This document shows, piece by piece, positions 29,835 through 38,081 of a stretch of DNA of 64,000 bases (position 1 is the stretch's first letter; the number at the start of each line of letters is the position of its first letter). Origin of the DNA: Marinicauda algicola (GTDB lineage: Bacteria; Pseudomonadota; Alphaproteobacteria; Caulobacterales; Maricaulaceae); NCBI RefSeq assembly GCF_017161425.1, contig NZ_CP071057.1, positions 2,791,501 to 2,855,500 of the forward strand. The letters are read 5' to 3'. Under the pieces are notes generated by a model that did no database searches, had not been told where the DNA came from, and saw only the letters and a program-made list of their open reading frames with translations. The position numbers were made by a program, and so were the translations under genes.

Positions 29835-31725
29835 GTGGGCCGACGGCAAGCGCCGCCTGAGTTCCGAAGCCAGCGCCGAGCCCGGCCGCTGGCGCACGGA
29901 GCGGGCCATCTACCAGCGCGGCATCATGGACGCGATCTCCGATCCGGCGGTCGAAAGCGTCGTCGTGATGTCGTCGAGCCAGACCGGCAAGACGGAGGTG
30001 CTGCTCAATACCGTTGCATTCCACATCGACCAGGACCCGGCGCCGGTGATGGTGGTGATGCCGACGGAACGCGATGCGGAGACCTGGTCGAAGGACCGTT
30101 TCTCGCCGATGGCGCGCGATACGCCCTGTCTGCATGGGCGCATCTCGGATCCGAAGTCGCGGGACGGGTCGAACAAGATCCTGCACAAGAAGTTTCCCGG
30201 CGGGCATCTGACCATCGTCGGCGCGAATGCGCCGTCGGGCTTGGCCAGCCGGCCGATCCGCATCCTCCTGTGCGACGAGGTCGACCGCTATCCGTTCAGC
30301 GCCGGCGCCGAGGGCGATCCGGTCAATCTGGCGAAGAAGCGCACCGTCACCTTCTGGAACCGCAAGATCGTGCTGGTCTCGACGCCGACCATCCGTGGCG
30401 CGAGCCGGATCGAGACCGCCTATGCCGAAAGCGACAGGCGCCGCTTCTTCGTGCCGTGCCCGGAATGCGGCGAGCATCAGACGCTGGTCTGGGAGCAGGT
30501 TCGCTGGGATCGCGAAGCGGACGGCGCCCACCGGCCGGAGACCGCGCGCTACCAATGCCGCCAGTGCGGCGCGCATTGGAGCGACGCCGAACGCTGGGCG
30601 GCCGTGCGCAGGGGCGAATGGCGGGCCGAGGCCCCGTTCGACGGCATCGCCGGCTTTCACCTGAACGAGGTCTACTCCTCCTGGGTCCGCCTGGAAGCCA
30701 TGGTGCGCACCTTTCTGTCAGCGAAGGATCACGGCGACGAGGCGATGAAGACCTTCGTCAACACCTCGCTGGGCGAAACGTGGGTCGAGACGGGCGAAGC
30801 GCCGGACTGGCAGCGGCTCTACGATCGCAGGGAGAGCTGGCCGGCCGGCACGGTACCGATGGGCGGCTTGTTCCTCACGGCCGGCGCCGACGTCCAGAAG
30901 GATCGCATCGAGGTCGACGTCTGGGCCTGGGGGCGCGGGCTGGAGAGCTGGCTCGTCGACCACATTGTCATCGAGGGCGGCCCCGAACATGCCGCCGCAT
31001 GGTCCGCGCTGGACGGTCTCTTGGGCCGCAACTGGCCGCACGCCTCTGGGGTGGCGATGGGCCTGTCGCGCCTCGCGATTGACACCGGTTTCGAGGCGCC
31101 GTCGGTCTATGGCTGGGCCCGGCGCGCCGGCTTCGCGCAAGTGGCGCCGGTCAAGGGTGTCGAGGGTTTCAATCGGGCGAGCCCGGTCTCCGGCCCGACT
31201 TATGTCGATGCGACTGCCGGCGGCAAGCGACTGCGGCGCGGCGCGCGTCTGTGGTCGGTCGCGGTGTCGACTTTCAAGGCCGAGACCTATCGCTACCTCC
31301 GGCTCGAACGGCCGACCGACGAGGAGCGTGCCGGAGGCGCGCGCTTCCCCGCAGGTACCATCCACTTGCCAGCTTGGGCCGACAGCGAGTGGTGCAAGCA
31401 GTTCGTCGCCGAGCAGCTGGTGACGGTGAAGACCAGGCGCGGATTTCAGCGGCTCGAATGGCAGAAGCTGCGCGAACGCAACGAGGCGCTGGATTGCCGG
31501 GTCTACGCCCGAGCCGCCGCCTGGATCGCCGGCGCCGACCGCTGGGGCGAGGAGAAATGGCGCGATCTCGAACGCCAGGTCGGCTCGTTCGATCCGAGCA
31601 ACACAGCGGCGCCAGAGACCACGGATTCTCACCCCGGCGCGCCAGAGATCGCCTCCGCGGGTCTGGTGCGACGAGCGCCAGCCCGGCGCGGCCGACGGGT
31701 GTTCACGCCCAGCTATCTGAGTTGA
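29749..31725 (+). CDS. Terminase large subunit, GpA family
   Basis: 658-residue DNA packaging motor and nuclease of the lambda GpA type. It carries the ATPase P-loop-like SSSQTGKTEV (75-84), the acidic Walker B RILLCDEVDRYP, the zinc-ribbon FFVPCPECGE ... YQCRQCGAHW and a C-terminal nuclease part with FLTAGADVQKDRIEVDVWAW. It cuts concatemeric DNA and drives it into the prohead. The ATG at 29749 lies inside the small-subunit gene; open frame to 29653 exists, but its residues are Arg/Pro-rich shadow. Confidence 0.93.
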   Translation: MLKGPARLAQATRKALTILAPPPTLTISEWADGKRRLSSEASAEPGRWRTERAIYQRGIMDAISDPAVESVVVMSSSQTGKTEVLLNTVAFHIDQDPAPVMVVMPTERDAETWSKDRFSPMARDTPCLHGRISDPKSRDGSNKILHKKFPGGHLTIVGANAPSGLASRPIRILLCDEVDRYPFSAGAEGDPVNLAKKRTVTFWNRKIVLVSTPTIRGASRIETAYAESDRRRFFVPCPECGEHQTLVWEQVRWDREADGAHRPETARYQCRQCGAHWSDAERWAAVRRGEWRAEAPFDGIAGFHLNEVYSSWVRLEAMVRTFLSAKDHGDEAMKTFVNTSLGETWVETGEAPDWQRLYDRRESWPAGTVPMGGLFLTAGADVQKDRIEVDVWAWGRGLESWLVDHIVIEGGPEHAAAWSALDGLLGRNWPHASGVAMGLSRLAIDTGFEAPSVYGWARRAGFAQVAPVKGVEGFNRASPVSGPTYVDATAGGKRLRRGARLWSVAVSTFKAETYRYLRLERPTDEERAGGARFPAGTIHLPAWADSEWCKQFVAEQLVTVKTRRGFQRLEWQKLRERNEALDCRVYARAAAWIAGADRWGEEKWRDLERQVGSFDPSNTAAPETTDSHPGAPEIASAGLVRRAPARRGRRVFTPSYLS

Positions 31726-31735
31726 GACCAAGACC

Positions 31736-31948
31736 ATGACGCTTGAGGACATGATCGCGCGCCGCGATGCGCTGCTCGCAGCCCGATGGCGCGGCGTGCG
31801 CACCGTCGAGGTCGAGGGGCGCCGCATCACCTATGCGAGCGATGCCGAAATGGCGGCCGCCCTCGGCGACCTCGAACGGCGGATCGCCGAGGAGCAAACC
31901 GGCGCGCGCCGTCGCATCGTTCGCACGACGGCAAGCAAGGGGCTCTGA
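31736..31948 (+). CDS. gpW-like head-tail joining protein
   Basis: 70 residues: MTLEDMIARRDALLAARWRG, VRTVEVEGRRITYASDAEMA, then helical ALGDLERRIAEE and a basic end. Size, fold pattern (helix, hairpin, helix) and position between terminase and portal match lambda gpW, which plugs the portal after packaging. It ends three bases before the portal start. Confidence 0.8.
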   Translation: MTLEDMIARRDALLAARWRGVRTVEVEGRRITYASDAEMAAALGDLERRIAEEQTGARRRIVRTTASKGL

Positions 31949-31951
31949 CCC

Positions 31952-33412
31952 GTGCTGGAATCGATCACACGGTGGCGCCGCCGCATCGGCGCACTGGTGG
32001 GCGGCTTTGAAGCGGGACAGGGAAGCCGAAGACTGCGGCACTTCCAGCCGAGCCGGGCGCATCTCAACACGCTGATCGCGGCCGCCGGCGCCGACATCAC
32101 CGCGCGCGCCCGCTGGCTCGTGCGCAACAACGGCTATGCGGCGAATGCGATCGAGAGCTGGGCCGGCAATGTCGTCGGCGATGGGATCAAGCCGTCGTCG
32201 CTGATCGCCGATGCCGATCTCAAGGCGCGCGTCCAGCGGCTCTGGCTCGACTGGACCGACGACAGCGACGCGGAGGGGTTCACCGACTTCTATGGCCAGC
32301 AGCGACGCGCCGCGCGCGAGGTGTTCATCGCCGGCGAGGTGTTCTTTCGCTTCCGTCCGCGCCGGCCCGAGGACGGGCTCATGGTGCCGCTGCAGCTGCA
32401 GATGATCCCGTCGGAGATGCTGCCGCTCACGCGCAATGAGCCGCTTCCCGGCGGCAACGTCATCCGCCAGGGCATCGAGTTCGATCGGATCGGTCGGCGC
32501 GTCGCCTACCATTTTCTCCGCCGCCATCCGGGCGACATCACCGACCCAGGGCTGGTAGGCGAGACGGTGCGGGTGCCGGCGTCCGAGATCATCCACGTCA
32601 TTGATCCGGTCGATGCGGGGCAGTTGCGCGGGATCTCCCGCTTCGCGCCGGGCATCGTGAAGCTGTTCCTGCTCGATCAGTACGATGATGCGGAGCTCGA
32701 CCGGAAGAAGGTCGCGGCGATGCACGCGCTCTTCATCACCACGCCGGCGCCGGCGGAGCCGTTCGATATCGCCGAGAGCGACGAGGCGGGCGAGCGCACC
32801 ATGGACCTGCAGCCCGGCCAGATCGTCATGCTGGAGCCTGGCGAGGAGGTGCAGACCTCGGCGCCTGCCGATGTCGGCCAGACCTACGAACCGTTCCAAT
32901 ACCGCACGCTGCTGCAGGTCTCGGCGGCGCTCGGCATTCCGTATGCGTATCTGTCGAACGACATGCTGAAGGCGAACTACTCGAACTCGCGGCTCGCGCT
33001 CCTCGAGTTTCGCCGCCGCATCGAGGCCTACCAGCACTCGGTCATGGTCTGGCAGGTCTGTCGGCGCGTCTGGGCGCGCTGGATGGATACGGCGGTCATG
33101 GCGGGCGCTCTCGACCTTCCCGATTACGAGGCGCGCCGCCGCGACTACATCGCATGCTCGTGGCTGCCGCCGAAATGGGACTGGGTCGATCCGCTGAAGG
33201 ACGCCCGCGCCGAGATCGAACAGATCGAGGCGGGGCTGAAGAGCCGGACGCAGGCGCTCGCCGAGCGCGGCTATGACGCCGATCAGGTCGATGCGGAGAT
33301 TGCTGCGGACCGTGCGCGAGAGCGTCAGTTTGGCCTCTCCTTCGGCAGCGCCACGGGCGTGATCGCAGATCCGTCGGACGGTGATCCGACTCAAGAGGGG
33401 CCACACTCATGA
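31952..33412 (+). CDS. Phage portal protein (lambda gpB family)
   Basis: 486 residues from a GTG at 31952. The portal forms the 12-mer gate through which DNA enters and leaves the head. Typical segments are ARARWLVRNNGYAANAIESW, NVVGDGIKPSS, the stem/clip part LFLLDQYDDAELDRKKVAAM and SAALGIPYAYLSNDMLKANY. The length is slightly under that of lambda gpB. It overlaps the MerR-like gene by four bases. Confidence 0.93.
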   Translation: MLESITRWRRRIGALVGGFEAGQGSRRLRHFQPSRAHLNTLIAAAGADITARARWLVRNNGYAANAIESWAGNVVGDGIKPSSLIADADLKARVQRLWLDWTDDSDAEGFTDFYGQQRRAAREVFIAGEVFFRFRPRRPEDGLMVPLQLQMIPSEMLPLTRNEPLPGGNVIRQGIEFDRIGRRVAYHFLRRHPGDITDPGLVGETVRVPASEIIHVIDPVDAGQLRGISRFAPGIVKLFLLDQYDDAELDRKKVAAMHALFITTPAPAEPFDIAESDEAGERTMDLQPGQIVMLEPGEEVQTSAPADVGQTYEPFQYRTLLQVSAALGIPYAYLSNDMLKANYSNSRLALLEFRRRIEAYQHSVMVWQVCRRVWARWMDTAVMAGALDLPDYEARRRDYIACSWLPPKWDWVDPLKDARAEIEQIEAGLKSRTQALAERGYDADQVDAEIAADRARERQFGLSFGSATGVIADPSDGDPTQEGPHS

Positions 33413-33747
33413 CGGAACGCACTTTCACAATTGCCGAGGTCTGTGCTGCGGCAAGAATCAGTCCGGCGCGCCTGCATCAGTGGATCGAGCGAGGCCAGTT
33501 CAAGCCGATCCGAGGAACACGATCCGGCGTGGCTCGCGATTTCACGCTGCGCGATGCCATCCACCTGGCCGCGATCACGCGCTTGCAGACAGCCGGCCTG
33601 CCGATATCGCGAGCGGTCGAGCTGATCGGCGCGTCCCCGTATCAGACCGCAGGACAAGAGATTGTCTGCGCCCGGAAGGCAGATGTCGAGGTTGCGATCG
33701 ATCTTATCGCCATCACCCGTGATGTTCGCTCCTGTTTGCGCGCCTGA
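33409..33747 (+). CDS. MerR-type HTH protein inserted between portal and protease
   Basis: 112 residues. The N-terminal MerR-like helix-turn-helix (TFTIAEVCAAARISPARLHQ, WIERGQFKPI) is followed by RDFTLRDAIHLAAITRLQTA and a short end without the Cys or large effector domain of true MerR sensors. In lambda the portal is followed directly by the protease, so this gene is an insertion. It overlaps the portal stop by four bases (ATGA) and must be expressed with late genes. It may be a late-phase or post-infection regulator; no target is visible. Confidence 0.75.
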   Translation: MTERTFTIAEVCAAARISPARLHQWIERGQFKPIRGTRSGVARDFTLRDAIHLAAITRLQTAGLPISRAVELIGASPYQTAGQEIVCARKADVEVAIDLIAITRDVRSCLRA

Positions 33748-33754
33748 GGCTTTC

Positions 33755-35113
33755 ATGACCGCATCTCACTCGCTGCTCACCCGGCTCGGCGGCCGGCCCT
33801 TGGCGATTGCGCCGCGCGCGCTCGACGGGCTGCTCGCCGCCGATCTGTCCATCGATGTGCGATCTGCGATCATGCCGGTCATCCGCGACGCCGATCCGGC
33901 GCGCGGCTTCACGGTGACCGACAGCGGCATCGCCGTGGTGCCGGTGCTCGGGCCTCTGGTGAGCCGGGGCGACTGGCTGTCGGCGCTCTTCGGCGCCAGC
34001 GACTATGGTGCGATCGGCGGCGCCGTCGCGGCGGCCTTCGCGGAGCCCTCGGCCCGCGCCGTGCTGCTTGAGCTGGACTCGCCCGGCGGCGAGGTCGGCG
34101 GGCTGTTCGATCTGGTCGACCGTCTCGCCGCCATGCGCGACGAAGCAAGCAAGCCGCTCTGGGCGGTGGCGCACGAGGGCGCGCTGTCGGCCGGCTTCGC
34201 CATCGCGAGCGTCGCGGACCGGCTCTTTGTGACCCGCACCGCGGAGGTCGGCTCGGTCGGCGTCGTAGCGATCCATGTCGACGAGAGCGCCGCCGACGCG
34301 ATGGCCGGCCTCAAGTGGACGCTCATCCACGCCGGCCAAAAGAAGGTCGACGGCAATCCGCACGAGCCGCTGTCGCCAGGCGCCTTCGCCGACATCCAGG
34401 CCGATGTCGATGCGCTCCATGACGAGCTCGTCGCGCTCATTTCGCGCAACCGGAACATGAGCCCGGACGCGGTGCGCGCGACGCAAGCCGCCATCTATCG
34501 CGGCCAGCGCGGGATCGACATCGGTTTCGCGGACCGCCTGGGCAACGTGGACCAGGCACTCGCCGACCTCGCCGCGGCGCTGGATCGGCCCGTCCGAAAC
34601 CGGGGTCTCGCCTCGGCGATGGCGGGCGCCCAGCGGCGCCCCCCTGCCGTTCAACCTCCAAGGAGCAAGCTCGACATGACCACCGATACCGATACAGAAG
34701 CGGCCAACGAGGACGCCGCCAACATCGACACGGGTGCGCTCGACGCCGAACATGCCGAAGCCGAAGCAGAGGACAACCAGACGCCGGCCTCGGCCCCGGC
34801 GGCTCCCGTCTCCGCGCCGGGTTCCCCTGTGCCGCCGGCCGACGCCGCAGTCGAGCGGCTGCGCGCCGAGTACGTCGAGATCGCCGCCATCGCGGCGCAG
34901 GCCGGCCGTCTCGGCGTCGCCATCGATGCGGCGGACGCCATGGCCAAGGGGATCAGCCCGGAGGCGCTGCGTCGCTCGGTGCTCGATGCCCTCAGCCAGC
35001 GCGCCGAAGCGAGCGCCGTGGTCGCCGCGGCGCCACAGGCGCTTAGCCCTGGCGACAGCCCCATCGTCCGCCGCGCCCGTGAACGCGCCGCATCCGCCAA
35101 CCGCAACGCATGA
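33755..35113 (+). CDS. Prohead protease, S49 family (gpC-like) with scaffold tail
   Basis: 452 residues. The ClpP-fold protease domain (about 50-290) has LLELDSPGGEVGG, the nucleophile Ser145 in HEGALSAGFAIAS, the general base Lys near 196-197 in IHAGQKKVDGNP, and YRGQRGIDIGFADRLG. The last 145 residues are acidic and helical, the scaffold part that the protease later destroys. GAGG at the end of the preceding gene serves as ribosome site for the ATG at 33755. It carries an internal start for a separate scaffold protein. Confidence 0.92.
   Translation: MTASHSLLTRLGGRPLAIAPRALDGLLAADLSIDVRSAIMPVIRDADPARGFTVTDSGIAVVPVLGPLVSRGDWLSALFGASDYGAIGGAVAAAFAEPSARAVLLELDSPGGEVGGLFDLVDRLAAMRDEASKPLWAVAHEGALSAGFAIASVADRLFVTRTAEVGSVGVVAIHVDESAADAMAGLKWTLIHAGQKKVDGNPHEPLSPGAFADIQADVDALHDELVALISRNRNMSPDAVRATQAAIYRGQRGIDIGFADRLGNVDQALADLAAALDRPVRNRGLASAMAGAQRRPPAVQPPRSKLDMTTDTDTEAANEDAANIDTGALDAEHAEAEAEDNQTPASAPAAPVSAPGSPVPPADAAVERLRAEYVEIAAIAAQAGRLGVAIDAADAMAKGISPEALRRSVLDALSQRAEASAVVAAAPQALSPGDSPIVRRARERAASANRNA
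34676..35113 (+). CDS. Nested scaffold protein (Nu3-like) from an internal start
   Basis: In frame with the protease gene, an AAGGAG at 34659-34664 stands about 11 bases before an ATG at 34676. It would give a 145-residue, acidic, helical protein (TDTDTEAANEDAANIDTGAL, VERLRAEYVEIAAIAAQAGR). This reproduces the lambda C/Nu3 arrangement, where the free scaffold shares its sequence with the protease C-terminus. Seen: ribosome site, start and composition. Known: Nu3 in lambda. Inferred: that it is made here. Confidence 0.6.
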   Translation: MTTDTDTEAANEDAANIDTGALDAEHAEAEAEDNQTPASAPAAPVSAPGSPVPPADAAVERLRAEYVEIAAIAAQAGRLGVAIDAADAMAKGISPEALRRSVLDALSQRAEASAVVAAAPQALSPGDSPIVRRARERAASANRNA

Positions 35114-35124
35114 GGGGGTGACCC

Positions 35125-35514
35125 ATGCCTGTGCTGACCATGCCGCCCACGCTGGGCGATCTACTCAAGTACGAGCTCAATGCGAGCTACTCCCGCGAGA
35201 CCGTCACGCTCAAGGCGGGAACGAGCTACGCGCTCGGCTCCGTGCTCGGAAAGATCACCGCCTCGGGCAAGTACCGCCTGTCGCCGGACGCCGAGGTCGT
35301 CGGAGATGAGGGTGCGGAGGTCGCGACGGCCGTTCTGATCGAAGCGGTCGACGCCACGGCCGGCGACAGGACCGGACTCGTGGTCGCCCGCGGGCCCGCG
35401 ATCGTGTCCAAGGCGGCGCTCGTCTTCGACGCCTCCGTCGATGACGCGGCCAAGACGGCCGCCAAGCACGCCGAGCTCAGCGCCGCCGGCATCGTGCCGC
35501 GCGACACCGCCTGA
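35125..35514 (+). CDS. Head decoration protein (gpD family)
   Basis: 129 residues (LKYELNASYSRETVTLKAGT, YALGSVLGKITASGKY, AAKHAELSAAGIVPRDTA). These match the gpD-like decoration family, which forms trimeric caps that strengthen the expanded capsid. AGGGGGTG precedes the ATG. It lies between protease/scaffold and major capsid, as in lambda. A terminator-like hairpin separates it from the capsid gene. Confidence 0.85.
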   Translation: MPVLTMPPTLGDLLKYELNASYSRETVTLKAGTSYALGSVLGKITASGKYRLSPDAEVVGDEGAEVATAVLIEAVDATAGDRTGLVVARGPAIVSKAALVFDASVDDAAKTAAKHAELSAAGIVPRDTA

Positions 35515-35569
35515 TCCACGCCCGTCAGATCCCGATCCGTCAACGGCTCCGAGGCATCCGCTTCGGGGC

Positions 35570-35597
35570 CCCCGGCCTTCGCCGGGGCAAGCTTTTT
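35570..35597 (+). terminator. Hairpin with T-run between decoration and capsid genes
   Basis: CCCCGGC (35570-35576), loop CTTC, GCCGGGG (35581-35587), then CAAGCTTTTT. It looks like an intrinsic terminator, but inside the late operon it more likely sets the level or stability of the capsid mRNA. Confidence 0.5.
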
Positions 35598-35630
35598 CAT
35601 GCCCGTTCCAGCCCAAGGAGACCCGACCCC

Positions 35631-36653
35631 ATGGTCGCCATGATCAACCCGTTCGACGCGGGCGGCTACTCGCTCGCCGAGATGACCCAGGCCATCAACA
35701 TCCTGCCCAACGTCTACACCCGGCTCGGGCAGATGGGCCTGTTCCGCTTCGAGGGCGTCACCCAGCGCTCCGTCGTCATCGAGCAGGCAGAGGGCGTCCT
35801 CAACCTGCTGCCCACCGTGCCGCTCGGCGGTCCCGCCACCGTCGCCAATCGCGACACGCGCTCCATGCGCTCCTTCACGGTGCCGTGGATCCCGCACGAC
35901 GACGTGATCACGCCCCAGGACATTCAGGGCGTGCGCGGCTTCGGCGTCGCCGACGCCGCGGACCCGCTCGCCACCGTCATGGAGCGAAAGCTCACCCGCA
36001 TGCGGGTCAAGCACGCCCAGACCCGCGAGTATATGGAGGTCAACGCGCTCCGCGGCATCGTCAAGGACGGCGCCGGCGCCACGCTCTACAACTACTTCAC
36101 CGAGTTCGGCCTCACGCAGCTCGAAACGGACTTCGTGCTCGGCACCGCCGGCACCAACGTCCAAGCCAAGGTGCGCGAGGTGCTGCGCAAGGTGGAGACC
36201 GAGCTCAAGGGCGAGACCATGACCGGCGTGCTGGCGCTCGTCAGCCCTGAGTTCTTCGACAAGCTGATCGGCCACGCCAAGGTCGAAGAGGCCTACAAGT
36301 ACTATTCCTCGACCGGGGCGCAGCCGCTGCGCGAGGACACCCGCCGGCGCTTTCCCTTCGCCGGCATCGTCTTCGAGGAGTACAACGCCACCGTGACGCT
36401 TTCGACCGGGGCGACCGAGACCCTGATCCTGGCCGGCGAGGGAATCGCCTTCCCGCTCGGCACCCTCGACACCTTCGTCACCTACGGCGCGCCCGCCAAC
36501 CTGATCGAGACGGTCAACACGGTTGGACTTCCGATCTACGCGCGGCAGATTGCCCGACCCGACGGCAGCGCCATCGAGGTCAAGACCGAGGCTTCGATCC
36601 TGCCGGTCAACAAGCGTCCGCGGCTCGCGGTGCGCATCTTCTCCAGCAACTGA
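35631..36653 (+). CDS. Major capsid protein (gpE family)
   Basis: 340 residues, the HK97-fold shell protein of the lambda gpE type. Visible are MINPFDAGGYSLAEMTQAIN, the strand-rich LFRFEGVTQRSVVIEQAEG, VPWIPHDDVITPQDIQGVRG, and a basic end KRPRLAVRIFSSN. The length equals that of lambda E (341). AAGGAG at 35615-35620 precedes the ATG. It is expected to be the most abundant virion protein. Confidence 0.93.
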   Translation: MVAMINPFDAGGYSLAEMTQAINILPNVYTRLGQMGLFRFEGVTQRSVVIEQAEGVLNLLPTVPLGGPATVANRDTRSMRSFTVPWIPHDDVITPQDIQGVRGFGVADAADPLATVMERKLTRMRVKHAQTREYMEVNALRGIVKDGAGATLYNYFTEFGLTQLETDFVLGTAGTNVQAKVREVLRKVETELKGETMTGVLALVSPEFFDKLIGHAKVEEAYKYYSSTGAQPLREDTRRRFPFAGIVFEEYNATVTLSTGATETLILAGEGIAFPLGTLDTFVTYGAPANLIETVNTVGLPIYARQIARPDGSAIEVKTEASILPVNKRPRLAVRIFSSN

Positions 36654-36655
36654 GC

Positions 36656-36970
36656 ATGAGCGTCTTTGCGGAGGCGATCGACGACCTCTTCGCCGATCCC
36701 AATCTTGCGCGGGATGCTGTCTGGCGGCCGGGCGGCACGGGCGCGCCCGTGCCGGTGCGGATCGTCCTGCGCCAGCCGGACGGCATCGGCAGCTTCGGCG
36801 AGACGCGCCTGCTCGCCGCCGCCACCGTGATCGAGGTGCGCACGGTCGAGGTGCTGGAGCTCGCTGAGGACGACGTCTTCGAGATCGGCGGCGAGACCTT
36901 CGTGGTGCAGGGCGAGCCGGTGCGCGACGGCGAAAGGCTCGTCTGGACGGCGGAGCTGAGGCAAGCATGA
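36656..36970 (+). CDS. Head-tail connector protein (FII-like)
   Basis: 104 residues, mostly beta (VWRPGGTGAPVPVRIVLRQP, VIEVRTVEVLELAEDDVFEI, GETFVVQGEPVRDGERLVW). Its size and place right after the capsid gene suit a gpFII-type head-closure protein. Sequence likeness to lambda FII is not evident, so the call rests mainly on synteny and fold impression. It starts two bases after the capsid stop and overlaps the next gene by four. Confidence 0.55.
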   Translation: MSVFAEAIDDLFADPNLARDAVWRPGGTGAPVPVRIVLRQPDGIGSFGETRLLAAATVIEVRTVEVLELAEDDVFEIGGETFVVQGEPVRDGERLVWTAELRQA

Positions 36971-37626
36971 AGCTGTCGGCTGAGATCATCGGCGACCTCG
37001 GCCGCATCATGGCGGAGGAGATCAAGGCCGCCGAGCGAGCCGCAACAGCCGGTGTTCGGGAGGCGGTCGACGGGCTCAAGAACGAGCTGAGAGCGCAGGT
37101 CACGAGCGCCGGACTCGGTGCCCGGCTCGCGCGGACGTGGCGCGCCGAGATCTTCCCCAAGGGGCGGAACAGCATCCGGGCGGCGGGTCTCGTCTGGTCC
37201 AAGGCGCCGGGCATCATCCGCATCTACGAGGACGGCGCGACCATTCGCTCGAAAAACGGCTTCTTTCTCGCGATCCCGACGGCGGCCGCTGGCCGGTACG
37301 GCGATGGCGGCCGGAAGATCACGCCGGGCGGCTGGGAGCGGCGCACGGGGCAACGCCTGCGCTTCGTCTATCGGCGCCATGCGCCCTCGTTGCTCGTGGC
37401 CGACAACATGCGCGCGCGCACCGGCAAGCGCGGCGGGTTTGCCCGTGCGAGCGCCGCAGCCCTGCGCAGCGGACGCGGGCTGGTGACCGTGCCGATATTC
37501 ATCCTGGCGCCCCAGGTCACCTTCCGGAAACGGCTCGACGTCGCGGGCGCCGCGCTCCGCTGGCAGGAGCGCCTGCCGGGTCTCGTCGTCCGCAGCTGGT
37601 TTTCCGGCGATGGAGGGAGCCGCTGA
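36967..37626 (+). CDS. DUF6441-like minor tail protein (gpZ position)
   Basis: 219 residues with a helical start (LGRIMAEEIKAAERAATAGV) and a basic body (WRAEIFPKGRNSIRAAGLVW, GRKITPGGWERRTGQRLRFV). Proteins with SK.P.II..F..GA.I..K.G..LAIPT belong to the DUF6441 group. The slot is that of lambda gpZ, which helps join tail to head. Its stop shares one base with the following ATG. Confidence 0.7.
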   Translation: MKLSAEIIGDLGRIMAEEIKAAERAATAGVREAVDGLKNELRAQVTSAGLGARLARTWRAEIFPKGRNSIRAAGLVWSKAPGIIRIYEDGATIRSKNGFFLAIPTAAAGRYGDGGRKITPGGWERRTGQRLRFVYRRHAPSLLVADNMRARTGKRGGFARASAAALRSGRGLVTVPIFILAPQVTFRKRLDVAGAALRWQERLPGLVVRSWFSGDGGSR

Positions 37627-38057
37627 TGTCCCGCCGTGAAGACATTCTCGCAGCGCTCGTTGCGACGCTCGACACCGCTCTCTCAGCAAGGGTACGCCGC
37701 AATGAGGTGCTGCCCGAGAAGGCGCCGGCGGAGGGGCTCGTCATTCTGCGCGACGGCGATCCCGGCGAGCCGGATGTGACGTTCAACCCGCGCACCGAGT
37801 TCTACGTGCACCGGGTCGAGCTCGAAGTCTATGTGCCGCGAGATCCAAGCGGCGGCGGCGAAGCGGCGCTCGATCAGCTGCTTGGTGCGATCGGGGCCGC
37901 CCTGCGTGTCGACGAGACGCTCGGCGGCCTCGCGGAGAACCTGACGCCGTCTGCACCCGAGACCGGCGCGCTCGCCATCGAGGGCGGCGCTCCTGTCCTC
38001 ACCGCCCGGCTCGTGGTCACGGTCGAGTACCTGGTGAGCGATCCGCTCATCCACTGA
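37626..38057 (+). CDS. Minor tail / tail terminator-like protein (gpU position)
   Basis: 143 residues (MSRREDILAALVATLDTALS, LPEKAPAEGLVILRDGDPGE, YVHRVELEVYVPRDPSGGGE, VLTARLVVTVEYLVSDPLIH). The pattern of an N-terminal helix, a beta core with a D.NPRT.FY....E..V strand pair and a final YLV..PL strand suits a gpU-like tail terminator that caps the tube. Homologues are sometimes misnamed acyl-CoA transferase. The frame is set by the TGATG junction with the preceding gene. Confidence 0.65.
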   Translation: MSRREDILAALVATLDTALSARVRRNEVLPEKAPAEGLVILRDGDPGEPDVTFNPRTEFYVHRVELEVYVPRDPSGGGEAALDQLLGAIGAALRVDETLGGLAENLTPSAPETGALAIEGGAPVLTARLVVTVEYLVSDPLIH

Positions 38058-38081
38058 CGCTTCCAGCTCAAGGAGTTATCC

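Noticed and set aside
35226-37223. 665-residue minus-strand ORF
   Set aside because: Antisense to decoration, capsid and connector genes of secure identity; Arg/Ser-rich shadow.
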